64,000 bases of DNA, from positions 94,707,191 through 94,771,190 of the forward strand of contig NC_080423.1 of the NCBI RefSeq assembly GCF_029873635.1, in the 5' to 3' direction. Position numbers and translations under genes: made by a program. Below are positions 44,633-56,575 of the stretch, piece by piece; the first letter of the stretch is position 1, and every line of letters starts with the position of its first letter. The stretch comes from Malania oleifera. Taxonomy: Eukaryota > Streptophyta > Magnoliopsida > Santalales > Ximeniaceae. The notes below the pieces were generated by a model. The model was given only the letters and a program-made list of their open reading frames with translations. It made no database searches and was not told the DNA's origin.

Positions 44633-44646
44633 TGAGATGTGTCTCA
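44633..44646 (+). other. Conserved LTR stem-loop, copy in I
   Basis: TGAGATGTGTCTCA followed by CCCA; the arms pair perfectly. Confidence 0.7.
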
Positions 44647-45671
44647 CCCATTATACAATTCATCTTTTTCAAGACCTTCGCGTGATCGAGTTTAGCGAGC
44701 TCGGGGTTGGGTTTGTTAGCATAGTATTTTTGTGAGAGGGTACAAATTTTGATTGTATTTTTTTATTTATGTTTTTAGTTTTCTGAGATATATGTATGGA
44801 TACTGAATGTTGGGAAATATTATTTCAGGATGTTTATGTAGTACTTTGGTATATTATTAAGGATGTTTCTTTATTTTTCCGTTGCTTGATTGAGGTTATG
44901 ATATCAGACATAGGTGATTGGATCACATCACACCCCAGGCCTCATTTGGCGGGTTCAGGGCGTGACAAGTTAGATATTTTTAATAGTCGTTCTAGGCCTT
45001 CTACCAAACCTATCCAAATTTTGATATTGATTTTAATGGAACACTTGATATTATATTGATTAAATTATAATTTTGATTTTAATGGAAGAGAATAAAAGAG
45101 TGTGTAAAGAGAAACTCAGCTAAGTCACCCATCAACTAGGATACAAGCGTAGGAATTTATAGAAGGGATAAGCTTTTCTTATTGATTTTTTTTCTCTTAA
45201 TACTCTAGTAGAAAGAAGTTATAAATGTCTTTGTTATGAAATAAAGATGAATGTTAGCACCGAGGGAGTCTTCATGGGCGAGTTTTAATATATATATATA
45301 TAGGTAATCATTAACTTGACTTAGAAATTTAAGTATATTAGACTTTGGTTCCGACTGTGTATATAAGCATAAACTTTTTACTCTATTTTTTCAATATGGA
45401 ACAAACTGACAAATGAAATTCTCAATAATCTTCCCCTCACTTGTAAGTTTCAACTACTTTTTTTTATCGGAAGCCATTCTTAATCATTTAGTGTCATGTA
45501 ACCAATTAAAAGCTATTACACTTTCATGGGAAAGGGCACAAGTTCGTGTGAGTTTCACTCATTACCACTCCACCTTCATGCATTTACATCTCCACGAACA
45601 CATGCATAAACTCTAGAGCCATTTGGAACTCTCACCCTTGGGCAAAATTAGTCTCTCTCCTAAGGTCAGTT

Positions 45672-47830
45672 CTTCAACACTTAAATTTAATCTAAACTAT
45701 TCAAATTTAAATTTAAGATTCAATATTCATGCTTCTAAACAACATAATAATAATAATAATAATAATAATATAAAATATTATCAAATTTCATTTAAAAATC
45801 ATATAAATTTAATTTAAAACTTAAAAGTCATGCCCTTCCTCACTAATTAGCATTCAATAGATACATAAGTAGATATATGTAAGTAGATATATATTGAAAG
45901 TAGAGAAATATCAGTCTTGGTTTACGTACTTTCATATGAAATCGTATGGGACGCTTTTTCTAGGTCCATATTAATGGTGAAAAAGGTGTAATAGCTACTT
46001 TGTGTGGTGAGTTGCACACAACCCAAGAGTTTTGCATAAATGTGTAATAGCTACTTTGTCCCCATTGCATAAACCATCTCATGTCATATCCAAGTGGACA
46101 CTACCTACCCTCCCCACTTGAACATTTTTGTCCAAGTTTTATTTATTTATTTATTTATTTTTAGATTATTATGAGAACTCTAGCCATCGATGAGCCATGA
46201 CGGTTCGTTTCCGAGTAAATCGGATGCGGTCACAGCTTCCAGGCGTCAGTCAGACATTCGTCAAATCCGACCTGGGGACCCATCTTGTCTTACCATCCAC
46301 AGGACATGGTGACCCACTGCATCAACTGCTTGTTCCACGAATGTATCAACCAGAAATTGAACACACAATACTCCCACTTGATTGCTAGCGCCTTTCCAAT
46401 GTGCTATGCAAGTGGAGGCGGGTTTTATTTATTTGTCATTTATTCTTGGTGAGAAATTGTTACTTATTTCGATATAAAGTATATTTCAATGTCTATTGAG
46501 AAATTTAGGGTGTTTAGAGAATTGTCCAAGTTAATTCATCAAGTCAATCTAACTCGAATATAATGGAAAATTTAAAAGAAGAAATAACAAAAATAAGAAG
46601 GAAAAAAGGCTAATGGCTATGCTAACGTATTGCTATTATCATTTTAAGGTTAGAATTTTTTTAAAATTCTTTTTGGTTAAATGTATACATTTCTGAACTC
46701 TAATCATTACGAACTTGTTGTCAAGTTAGACAAGCTTGATTATAAATAGTTAAGATTTCTTTCGATATATGTTGTATGATTAGTTTTTATAATTGATCCT
46801 ATTGCTTATTTTCTTGGTTGACAAAATTTTCATTTTTTTTTGTTTCCATTCATCTTGCAGTGTTCTGCAATTTAATGACTTATACTCGTTTCTTCAAAAA
46901 AAAAGAAAAAAATTAATTAAATCATCAACTAACATTTTGAGACCAATTAGAACCACAAACAATCCTTAAAAAAAAAAAAAAAAAAAATCTCCAAACTACC
47001 ATAATTATATTCATTATTATTATATATTATTTTTTAAAAATATATATTTTAAATCATGCGGATCATATGCCATGCAACAAACTAAGATCTTGAATTAAAA
47101 TAAAATGTAAACATGCCACTTTACTAGACTAAAGAAATACTAAATAGAATTTTCTTAATTTGGTTTTTCTCTTGTTTGAAAATTCAAGTGACTTCACTAG
47201 TTGATCCTCCTCGAGCATTCTAGACGTATAGTTAGATATTTTTAATAGTTGTTCTAGGCCTTCTATCGAAAAGATCTAAATTATGATATTGATTTTAATG
47301 GAGGAGAATAAAAGAGTATGCAAAGAGAAACTCAGCTAAGTGGATAAGTTTTTCTTATTGATTTTTTTTTCTTTTAATACTTTAGTAGAAAGAAGTTATA
47401 AATGTCTTTGTTACGAAATAAAGATGAATGTTAGCACTGAGGTATTCTTAATTGACGATTTTTAATATATATATATATACATCAACTTGACTTGGAAATT
47501 TAAGTATATTAGATTTTGATTTTGACCATATATATAAGCACCGACTCTTTACTCTATTTTTCTAAAATGGAACAAGCTAACAAATGAAATTTTTAATAAT
47601 CTTCCTCTCTCTAGTAAGTTCTAACCACTTTTTTAAATTGGAAGCCATTCTTAATTACTCACTATTATGCAACCAATTAAAAGCTATTACATTTTCACGA
47701 GAAAGGGCGCAAAACCATGTGAGTTTCACTCATTACCACTTCTCTTTCACGCATTTGCATATGTAGGAGCACATGCATAAACTGTAGAGACAATTGGAAC
47801 TCTCACCCTTGAGCAAAAATAGTCTCTCTC
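45672..47830 (+). repeat. Copy 2 of the 2.2-kb tandem unit
   Basis: Corresponds block by block to copy 1, with an (AAT)n run at about 45747-45772 and an extra segment at 46141-46420 that copy 1 lacks. It has no LTR at the position matching the LTR I insertion site. Confidence 0.75.
46141..46420. other. Copy-2-specific insertion of unknown type (about 280 bp)
   Basis: A higher-GC segment bounded by TTTATTTATTT on both sides interrupts copy 2, where copy 1 reads straight on (about 41993-42005). A 63-codon open frame (46197-46388) is not recognised. Flanking repeats are low-complexity, so they are weak evidence for a TSD. Confidence 0.45.
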
Positions 47831-48690
47831 GTGGGAACAATGTCAATTCTACAATAGTTGCTCAAGTGGCCCCTATTCTCACACCTTATGTGCATTGTAT
47901 TGCATTCGACGTACCTCCAAACCAGTCTTACCTCCTATGTCCTAACCTTAATTGAATTCATTGACTTACCAAGTCTAGATGATCCTTATTGGTTTCAGCC
48001 ATATACTTTGTCCTCCAGCGGTTAGCATGTCACGAGAATTAGATTCACACCTCAACTTTATGATGCTGGTCTCAAGTATGAATCAATTGACTTTGATACC
48101 ACTTGTTAGCATCAAGAGAGTCTTTCACAGACGTGCTTTCATATACATGAATGAACACCAAGTTGATCCAAAATTTTAAGTCTATTATGTCTTTAGGTCC
48201 AATCATGTATGTAAGTACTTTTTTTTCACTCTATTTGACAAACTCACAATTGAAATTCTTAATAATAAAATATTTAGACAATATAAAATGACTAGTGAAA
48301 TGCTTATGGGCAATATTTACACATAAATAATTATGTGTGGTTTAATTTTTTGGGTGGGGCAAATGCATTAAGAACATTATTGGAAGGATGAAATTTTAGA
48401 TCCTAAACGTATCAGGAACAACTCTTTAGCTATGCTTGTAGCCTATAGGCAGAGCACATTGTGTTTCACACTCTTTATTTTACGATACAGCACAATATTT
48501 GAAAGTAATATTTGATCATAATATATATATATACTATTTATTAGGGGAAAATCACACTATGTTGTCTTTAGAAAGAAATTTTAAAATTTTAATTAATTTT
48601 AAATCTGGGTGGAGTCAACTTCATTCAAATTTTATGATACATAAGAAAGTTTTCTTTTTTATTTTTTTTAAAGGTTATGTTGATATATAA
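47831..48690. other. Non-coding stretch with possible LTR/primer-site remnant
   Basis: TTTGATACCACTTGTTAGCA at 48092-48111 reads on the minus strand as an LTR end followed by a TGGTATCAAA primer-like site. The sequence after 48111 resembles the TGTTAGCA-initial segments of copies 1 and 2. So the tandem unit may contain LTR-derived DNA on the minus strand. No coding region. Confidence 0.4.
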
Positions 48691-49010
48691 CTCGAAATTT
48701 CAATCAACGTAAACCCTTCGGAGCCCCACCCATTGAAACTCAATTTTTCTTAATTCTAATCGAAACAAGAAGTTTTAGAAAATAAGTATTTTCATAATTT
48801 GTCATCTTAATTTTCAAGTATGATTTTTTCTTTTTTCTTTTTAAAAAATTTTCCATCCACTATAATATCCTCCTCCTTCCTTTCAACAATTTTGTTAAAA
48901 CTAGTTTGATCTTTTTATTTTATTTCTCAAACCAAGAGATCCACGAATCAGGACCTTATACATAAACACAAATGATTTAATGGAAGCAAGAATTTCAGTT
49001 TCAATTCAAA
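48691..49010 (+). repeat. Partial third copy of the unit start
   Basis: CCCTTCGG-GCCCCACCCATTG through ATGGAAGCAAGAATTTCA matches 40980-41300 with scattered changes and then diverges. Confidence 0.75.
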
Positions 49011-49741
49011 GTTCACGCAATAAAAAATTTGAAAAGAAAACAATGGCTTTTCTTTTTGTCCCTATATTAGATATTCTTCCCAATAAGTTTTGCAAGTTGG
49101 AAGGTGAGATTTGTCTCGGGATCCATGCCCACCGCCCGTCGTACACCACAAATAATATTAATTTCAATTAAGTTCTCTTTTCATTTTTGAAAATCAAGAC
49201 CTAAAAAGCCGACAAACATATTTGTATTAATATACGTTTATCAATCGGAATCGAACACCTATACATATGCAAAATACATCCTCTACAATTCTTGTCGAAA
49301 GAAGGTCCTCAACATCACAACTACTCTTATCTTAAATATAAAACATAAGTTGGCCCCATAGCATCAGGATATTTTAAACTTCGAATATTGATTTAACTTT
49401 TTCTAAAAGAAAATATAAGGAAAAAAATTATTAATATTTTTTTAAAAAAGAAATAGGTTTGGATCAAGGGTATTGTGTGGCCCAAAAAGAGAAAAGAAAG
49501 AATAGGTAGAAAATTCATTCTCCACTATATTTTCTCTCTATCTCAAATACCATTAAAAAATAAAAAAAATTAATTTTATGATTAAAAGTTTTAAAAATCA
49601 AATATTAAGGTTGTGTAAAATTTAAATTTTATTTATTGATTTGATATATATTTTTTATTTTCTTTCATAACTAAAAATTAAAAAAGATCCCTCTTTTTTC
49701 CTTCTCTTTTCAATATTTTTAAAGTTTCAAATAAATGTTGA
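49011..49741. other. AT-rich intergenic DNA
   Basis: No gene or clear element seen. Confidence 0.5.
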
Positions 49742-50006
49742 AAATATTACATCATGGATGGACGGAGGGGGGCCCGCCGATGAACTAAATGGGGCTCCGG
49801 CCGAATCGCCGAGAATCCATTCTCCGAAAAGCAGCGGAGAAGACAGGAAAGGGACAATGATAATGGCGTGGAGGAAACACACATGGCCGGTACCAGAGTG
49901 GGGCCGGCGGTGCTACGGCAGTGCATCCATTGCCCGCCGCAGGCCGACAATTGACACGGCTGAAGTAGCCCGTCACGCGGCCCTCCCTTCAGATTTTTTT
50001 CTCTGA
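49742..50006. other. GC-rich island, unidentified
   Basis: About 240 bp with many CCGG and CG sites stands out from AT-rich flanks. Both strands are open: an 82-codon frame on plus (49758-50006) and 67- and 63-codon frames on minus. I recognise none of these proteins. It could be a gene fragment, a first exon with promoter, or a captured segment inside a DNA transposon. Confidence 0.4.
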
Positions 50007-50699
50007 TGGTTTACCAATAGAAGATTTTTTTCTTGTTTTTTTTTTTTTTTAAAGAAAAATACTTGTAATCATGAAAGATTGATTAAGGTGTTACTTTTAT
50101 TTTAAGAAAACTATGTGGGGAAGGTAGTATTATTTCTCTTGAAAGATAATATATTTTTATATATTTAGGGTTGTTATAGGAATAAATATGTTTAATGGAT
50201 GATAATACCGAAGATCGCTCTCAATTAATTTTTGTTTATGATCAAAATAGTGCTCTAATGAATGAATTAAGAGTAATACATATTTAGGTATTGAATTGAA
50301 GTTGAATTAAATTTAAATATTATATTTTATATGATTTTAAATTTAAAAAATTTGAATTCTATGCTTTATGCAATCCTCAATTAATTTCTAACTCAATGCT
50401 CAAACATAGGCATGATATTATTGTCATTGGTTGTAATTATTTTCTCAAACTCCCCATTTAAAAGTCTTTTCTTATTCATTTTTTTTTTCTTTTTAAGTTC
50501 TCATATCACATTTTAACTCCTTATTTTATTGTTTGACTTTTAACCATCCACCCTTCATTTTATTTTTACCTCTATAAATAAGTTTATGTTTGAATCATAA
50601 GAGGCTAAAAGCCTGTACTTTGTATTATTGTTTTTCCTCTTATATCTACTCTATTCTTAAATTGAAAATGTGTTTTATTATGGGTAATAAACACTAATC
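50007..50699. other. AT-rich intergenic DNA
   Basis: No gene seen. Confidence 0.5.
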
Positions 50700-50732
50700 T
50701 CTTTTGAGATATGATAAAAAGACAATGACCTC

Positions 50733-51093
50733 TTTCTTTTTTCTTTCTTTTTTTTTCAAAGAAGGGCGGCACCTCCATTTATTTATTAATAAACCCTCAC
50801 TTTTAGCAGAGGAATACCAGTCGACTGACTTAACCAAGGAAAACTTACCCAGCCGACTGACACAAAATGAACTGTGTTCTGCCAGTTGACTAACAATTTC
50901 TTGAAATAATTTTTGGGAGACAGAATGGTGTCAGTCGCTTGCCCAGCCGACTGACCCTGTGTTTTTTGAACTACCAAGTCTCCTGTCCAACTGACTGACT
51001 CCACGAGTTTTTATTTTTTAAACTCCAATGGGTAAATTTAAAAAATTAGTTTTTGAAAATATGAACGTTGTAAAATTTTGGAGAGCAAAGGGA
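50733..51093 (-). mobile_element. Poly(A)-tailed retroposon of unknown family (about 361 bp)
   Basis: On the minus strand it ends in an A-rich tail (plus-strand T-run 50733-50755). It is flanked by a 20-bp direct repeat, GATAAAAAGACAATGACCTC at 50713-50732 and GATAACAAGACAATGACCTC at 51094-51113, with one mismatch. A long variable TSD plus a poly(A) tail is the mark of LINE-mediated insertion. Next to the tail is the GTATTCCTCTGCTAAAAGTG block shared with the 3' part of gypsy A1. Further on are five CAGTCGACTGAC-type palindromes. No protein is encoded. Confidence 0.72.
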
Positions 51094-51113
51094 GATAACA
51101 AGACAATGACCTC

Positions 51114-51380
51114 CCTTGAGATTTCAAAAATTCCAAAGATCTCCTCTAAGGGTTTAAAAATCTCTGAGACCTCTCTTGAAATTTGTCAAAAAGATAAAAA
51201 CCTCCCCTTATATATATATATTAGGGAAGGTATGTGTCTTTTTAGCAAATCTCATGAGAGGTTTGTAACATTTTTGAAACCTTGGGAGAAGTCTGTAGCA
51301 TTTTTAAAATCTCAAGAGAGATTTCTATCTTTTTATCAAATCTCAGGGGAGATGAGTATTTTTTGTCATATTATTTTTTA
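51114..51380. repeat. Foldback repeat of CTTGAGATTT units
   Basis: Repeated CTCCCTTGAGATTT-like words (51111-51210) face their reverse complements (AAATCTCAAGAGAG, AAATCTCAGGGGAG; 51250-51360) around a short TA run at 51210-51221. The left arm starts at about 50700 and is split by the retroposon at 50733. A transcript could fold into a long imperfect hairpin. Confidence 0.65.
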
Positions 51381-52900
51381 GTTGTTTGTATTTATTAGAG
51401 GTTTATTCTGGAGGCGTCCATAATAAAAGATAATTTATCTCTCATTTCATACCTCTCTTTACCCTTATTAAGATTCGATATGGAATCTTAACATGAAAAT
51501 TATGGGATTTGACCAATAAAATGTCTTCAATAAAAATGAGAATGAAAAGTCAAAGAATGGTATTATTCACCGTCCTATACATCCAATTGAATTGCCCCAA
51601 AATATCTCAAGATTTTGTATAGAAGATAAAATCAATTGTTATGTCACCATAATTGCAGTGCATATGCGCTTTGGGTGCTCTTCTTTCTAGCTATTATAAT
51701 TATTCAAAGGTAAGATTTAGCTTAGCATGTCTTTATAAGGGAAGATAATTTTTTTTTTCATCAATGGAAAGTCTGATAATTTTTTTTTTTTCATCAATGG
51801 AAAGTTCTCAGTAGACCTGACCTACACAACAACACTCTCACCCCCTATAAAAAGATAATGATGCCCTACTTCTTGTCTCTGTTTAGTCAAGCAATTAATG
51901 GACAAAGTGAAGAAATAATTAATGTTTGATAGAGCGGGAAGGAAATAGAAGATAGTTGGTCTTTCTAGTAATTTCAGTTTTTTATGTTTTGTTATTGGTG
52001 TTGTGTAGTTTATTCTATACTGCCTACTTATTCATAAGTTGCATGCATTGACCATCTGAAAAAATAATTATGTTACAAAACTCAAGAAGTTATGAAGAAG
52101 ACAAACTATAGTTTCTTTGGCACCGTATTGTAGAAAATAATATGATCATGAAGTTGAAGGTAAATGTAAAAATATCCTAAAACCCGATCTTAGTTCGAAA
52201 AGCATTCCTACTATTCATCTACTTCCAATTTAAATTTACAAAAGTTTGTGCTATAGGGATTACAATTGAATCCCTAGCAAATGATCTTGAAGAGTTGGAG
52301 CATGATGATAGATATTACAATGATTACGATTTTACTTATCCTTTATCATTTAGGATTGGAAAAATGGAGTAGAACTTCCAATAAATTTTTTCATTGAAGT
52401 GTTTTGGGTCTCGGTTTTTCCAATTAGGAAAAATATTGCTCAAGTTCAGCAAATGTGGATATCCTAACAACCCCCTCTCAAGAGACTGTAAGTTAGGGCA
52501 CCAAATTTCAAATTGTTAGGAAGTGTCAAAATATTGACTCATTGAAGGATGAACAAATAAACTAAAACAAGGATTAAGTCAATAAATAATTCAAAAAATG
52601 TCCACTATTACAGGAGTTTATCAGCCATTAGAAAAGGCATTAGCGAGGAGAAAAATTTGTTAGACACATAAAGATCCATCCATCTTAGATATTAGCCATG
52701 TTTACTATTTATTGCTTGTTAGCTCACATGGATTTGAGAATCGCCCATTTACGTAATGAACGGCCTTGAACAAGTCACTCATGAGCGACTTGATTTGCTT
52801 GCAATCCTAATTATGGGACATTTTATTATATATTATTGGACAAAAATATGTGTATATGTGTCAGTACACATACCTAAGTACGTACACAAATACATGCATA

Positions 52901-52934
<34 letters not shown>

Positions 52935-52989
52935 ATTATATCTAGTGATGTGACATTCTATCATAGATAGTTGGACTAATTAAAATGTG
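51381..52989. other. AT-rich intergenic DNA
   Basis: No gene seen. A duplicated AATTTTTTTTTTCATCAATGGAAAGT segment occurs at about 51748-51806, and an (AT)n run at about 52904-52932. Confidence 0.5.
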
Positions 52990-53140
52990 TAAACACAACA
53001 CCAAGCATAGGAAGGTCCCATCCCATGTCAAGGATCTAGAAAATGTGAAGCACATGCATTCCTACCTCAACAACTGCAGATGATGTGAACTCGTGACCTA
53101 GTTTGACTATAACACCCTCACCATTGGATCAACACCATCC
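52990..53140 (-). mobile_element. Candidate tRNA-derived SINE
   Basis: On the minus strand, CCAATGGTGAGGG (about 53116-53128) resembles an RNA polymerase III box A and GGTCACGAGTTCACATC (about 53082-53098) a box B. The spacing is compatible with a tRNA-like head. The GGGATGGGACCTTCC block after it is often seen in plant SINEs. Ends and TSD were not fixed. Confidence 0.45.
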
Positions 53141-55177
53141 AAGCAAAAGAGATAGTAACAATCAATTTAATCTACTAGTCTGTCACTGTATAATCCCTTT
53201 TAAGTCTCTTAAATCTTAGCCTATAAAATAAACGCATTCTTAACACTTCTCAATCAAAATCACGTGTGTATGTATGTATATGCGTGCGCATTAAACACCA
53301 TATGTGTCCTAAGGGCTCTTCAACTTTAGACCCTAACAAAAACAAAGATATTATTCATCTCTGATTCCTACAGGCACAATATATATTTCTCCCTTCTAAG
53401 ATACAGTGATCATGTATTAAAGATTCAAGTCTTAAGGCAAATAAAATAATGGTGGGCAAGGTTGGTAAGGTCTCCATGATGGTCAAATTTATTAGCACTG
53501 AATGTTTTCATGTCTCTAGAAATATCCATCCTTCAGATCATAAATAGTGAGAAGGAAAAGTAAATCAAACAGAGGTCTCTGGAAGGAGCATTCATTGCAT
53601 GAAGAGACTTTTCCTAGGGCTTATATTTACTTTATCTTGGCAATGTGGAACTTCCACACACAACCAAAATTTCAAAGTTAGAAGTTGAAACTCAAATCAC
53701 TGCATATTAAACAAAATCCAGATCCACCAATGAGATGCAAACACATATATTAATTAAACAAGACTATGTCTGTTGCACACATGCAAGGAAGCCATGTGGA
53801 CCCAAATGAAATAAAATAAATTAAAAGCAAACAAAAAAGTCCAATTTCTTGACCTCAAAATTGACTTGTAGCCAATCAATAGGACCCCAAAATGGGATTG
53901 CCTTCCCTAATCCCTATAATTTATTAAAGAAGATTGCATTATATGCAAACAGTTTCATTACAAAATACTTTACAGATTAAGTTGACCCAAGACCCAAAAA
54001 AACAAAGTGGTTAAAGTTTTAATGAGATGATGGCAGTAATTTGAAAGCAATGGCCAAAGGAATTTGTACACATTCCCCCTCAATATCTTGAATTTGTTTG
54101 TTTTGTAGGATGTCGGAGTTTAAGCTCACCTAAACTCTCGGGTTCGGACTAATAGTTAGATTTCAAATTTACATGTCTAAGATTTAACTTAAAATGAGTG
54201 TGTAAAATAGACTATTCACATGGAGTGATTAAAGCCTTCAAAAAAATAAACTAAAAAGTATGGGAATGAATAGACTATGAAAGAGATCCTAAACCCATAC
54301 ACATGGATTAGAGCTGATCAGTCTCTATTCTTCACCTAAATTCCTATGTCCGAGTAGGTATAAAAACCATAACCCAAAAAAAAAAATATTTTTTATTGCA
54401 TAAAGAAGACCAAACATGGAATAGAATATTTATCAAAAATAATCCTATTTAGTCTAATCCAGTCTAATGAAATCTTAGGTTAAACAATTTTTAGAAAGCA
54501 TTTATCGACACTAGGATCCGACCTACGTTAACACGATTCGTGACCTGGAAAGCTTCTAGCAAGAAGGAGCTTTTGGGCAAATCCGCTGTAGGATCTTCAG
54601 TGACTAGGTTCTTCGATAGAAAGATATTAGCACCTGAGTGGATACCTTCTAAGACCTAAAGGCAGATTAGTATTGCTTAAGAACAAAATAAATAAGACAA
54701 GAATGCAATACAAATTCTTTCATGCCTTGGATTTAGACTTGTGTATAATTAGAAGAAACTCATATGATTTTATATTATATCTTTTCCATATCTATACAAA
54801 TCAAAATCTATTATGAAGTACACGAGAAGGTCAATATAATTTTAAAAGAAGTCATTCATAAAAAAAAGCTTGTATTATTCCATCAAACATAAAATAAGAT
54901 GGTTATAGCAATCTTTATGAAAAATACTTGAAAGAAATGGTTTCTCCAATCCAACAATTACAAGTTGTTGTATTAATATTTCAGTCCCACTAAAATGCTA
55001 TGAGACCCACATAATTGGACTTACATTTAACAATATCTATTATTTATACGAGCAGAAATTAGTATTAGCATGGGACTTCACAATTGGTGAATTCTAAATT
55101 TTACGTGGACGAATCGTTCCTTTCAAGTATTTCTCTATTTTTATAGTGAAATTTAAAATCATTTCCTATCTTGTAAT
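53141..55177. other. Intergenic DNA
   Basis: No gene or clear element seen. A higher-GC patch at about 54510-54660 is not recognised. Confidence 0.5.
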
Positions 55178-56575
55178 TACAACAACAACAAACCAAGCCC
55201 TAGTCTCACAAGGTAAGGTCAACTATATGAATCTTTTTCCGCCAATTTATGCAATCATGAACCATTTCTTTTGACAAATTCAAAGTTATTAAATTCTTAC
55301 TCACTATCTCATTCCAAATTATTTTTGGACTACCCCCACGGTAACTATAACACACTCTTCTTCACTGGTGCACTATGTGATTTACGTTGCAAGTGTCCAA
55401 ACCATCTGAGTCATTCCTCCCTTATCTTATCTTCTATAGGAGCTACACCTAACTTATCGCAAATATGTTCATTTCTTAATTTATCTTTCAATATTATACT
55501 ACTAATCTATTTAAGTATTCTCATCTCGACAACTTTTACTTTTTGGATATTTTGTTTCTTTGTCGCCCAATATTTTTATCTGTATAGTGATGGTCTTATA
55601 GTTGTCCTATAAAACTTTCCTTTTAATTTTAAGGGTATTCTTCGATCACAAAGCGCACATGAAACACTTCTCCATTTTACCCAACCTAATTTAACTTTAT
55701 ACATTACATCATTTTCAATTTCTCCTTCAGCTTGTATAATATATCTAAGGTATCAAAATCTATAAGTGTTATTTATTTATTCATCATTAAGTTTAACTTT
55801 GTCTCCAATATTTCTCTTACCGTTACTGAAATTACATTTCATATATTCCGTACTTATCCTAAAACCTCAAGACTCCAAAGCTTCTCTCCATATTTCTAAC
55901 TTAGTCTCTATTCTGCCCCAAGTTTCATCAATCAATACAATATCATCTACAAACAACATATAAACCATGGAACTTCATTTTGAATGTTCTTAGTCAGTTG
56001 GTCCATCACTAAAGTAAAAAAGATAAGGACTCAAAGTAAATCTTTGATGTACACCTATGGTAATTGAAAATTGAAAATCCTCTAGTTTCTCCATCTATAA
56101 TCTTTACATTAGTCATTATTATGTCGTACATATCCTTATTGACGTCAGTATACCTACAACATACATATTATTTTTTTTTTTCTAAAATTCGTCATAGAAC
56201 TTCTCTAGTTACCTCATCATATATTTTTTTCTAAGTCAATAAATATCATATGCAAGTCCCTCTTATTTTTCTTAAACTTTTTCATTAATTTTTTTAAAAG
56301 ATATATAACCTCTATGGTAAATCTTATAAACATAAAACTAAATTGATTTTCTGAGACCTTCCTTTCTAACCTTAATCTTGGTTTCACTATCCTTCCCCAC
56401 AGTTTCATCGTATGACTCACAAGTTTAATTCCATAATAGTTATTACCAGTTTTAAATATCTTCTTTATTTTTGTATACAGGTATGGAAGTATTTTTCCTC
56501 CATTCATCAAATATTTTCTTAATTTTTATAATTATATTAAATAAATTAGTTAAACATCTAATTCCACTACAAGGA
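55178..56575 (-). pseudogene. 5'-truncated RTE-type LINE, reverse transcriptase part
   Basis: The minus strand holds the second half of a plant RTE-clade LINE. Blocks are NNYYGIKLVSHTMKLWGRIV (about 56380-56430), VSENQFSFM, LHMIFIDLEKNI (about 56220-56255), the RT active site MLFVDDIVLIDETWG (about 55920-55960, FVDD intact), and EYMKCNFS. It ends in a TTG-repeat tail (plus strand ACAACAACAACAAACC at about 55180), typical of this clade. Several stops and frame changes are present. The 5' end with the endonuclease is missing beyond about 56575, as is usual when target-primed reverse transcription stops early. Confidence 0.85.

Larger units (their letters stand above)
42506..44967 (+). mobile_element. 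Solo LTR I (gypsy type, 2462 bp)
   Basis: Starts TGTAACGTCCC and ends GGGTTCAGGGCGTGACA, with AGTTA at 42501-42505 and 44968-44972 as a perfect TSD. The empty site is preserved in copy 2 of the tandem duplication at about 47232 (TATAGTTAGATATTT). Inside are a (CT)n tract (42635-42666), donor-like AAGGTAAG at 42941-42948, two GAGGGCTTGCTGAGAAAGG/GGGGCTTACTGAGTAAGG modules (about 44180 and 44365), and the stem-loop at 44633-44646. Confidence 0.95.
40980..45660 (+). repeat. Copy 1 of a 2.2-kb non-coding tandem unit, split by LTR I
   Basis: Segments at 40985-41060, 41578-42060, 42250-42505 and 44968-45660 recur in the same order at 45672-47830, and the first again at 48691-48770. Excluding LTR I the unit is about 2.2 kb. 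No protein is encoded. A TGTTAGCA start at 45249 has counterparts at 47428 and 48111. Confidence 0.75.

Noticed and set aside
49225-49330. CGGAATCGAACACC as a tRNA box B
   Set aside because: No box A at the right distance and no cloverleaf could be drawn.
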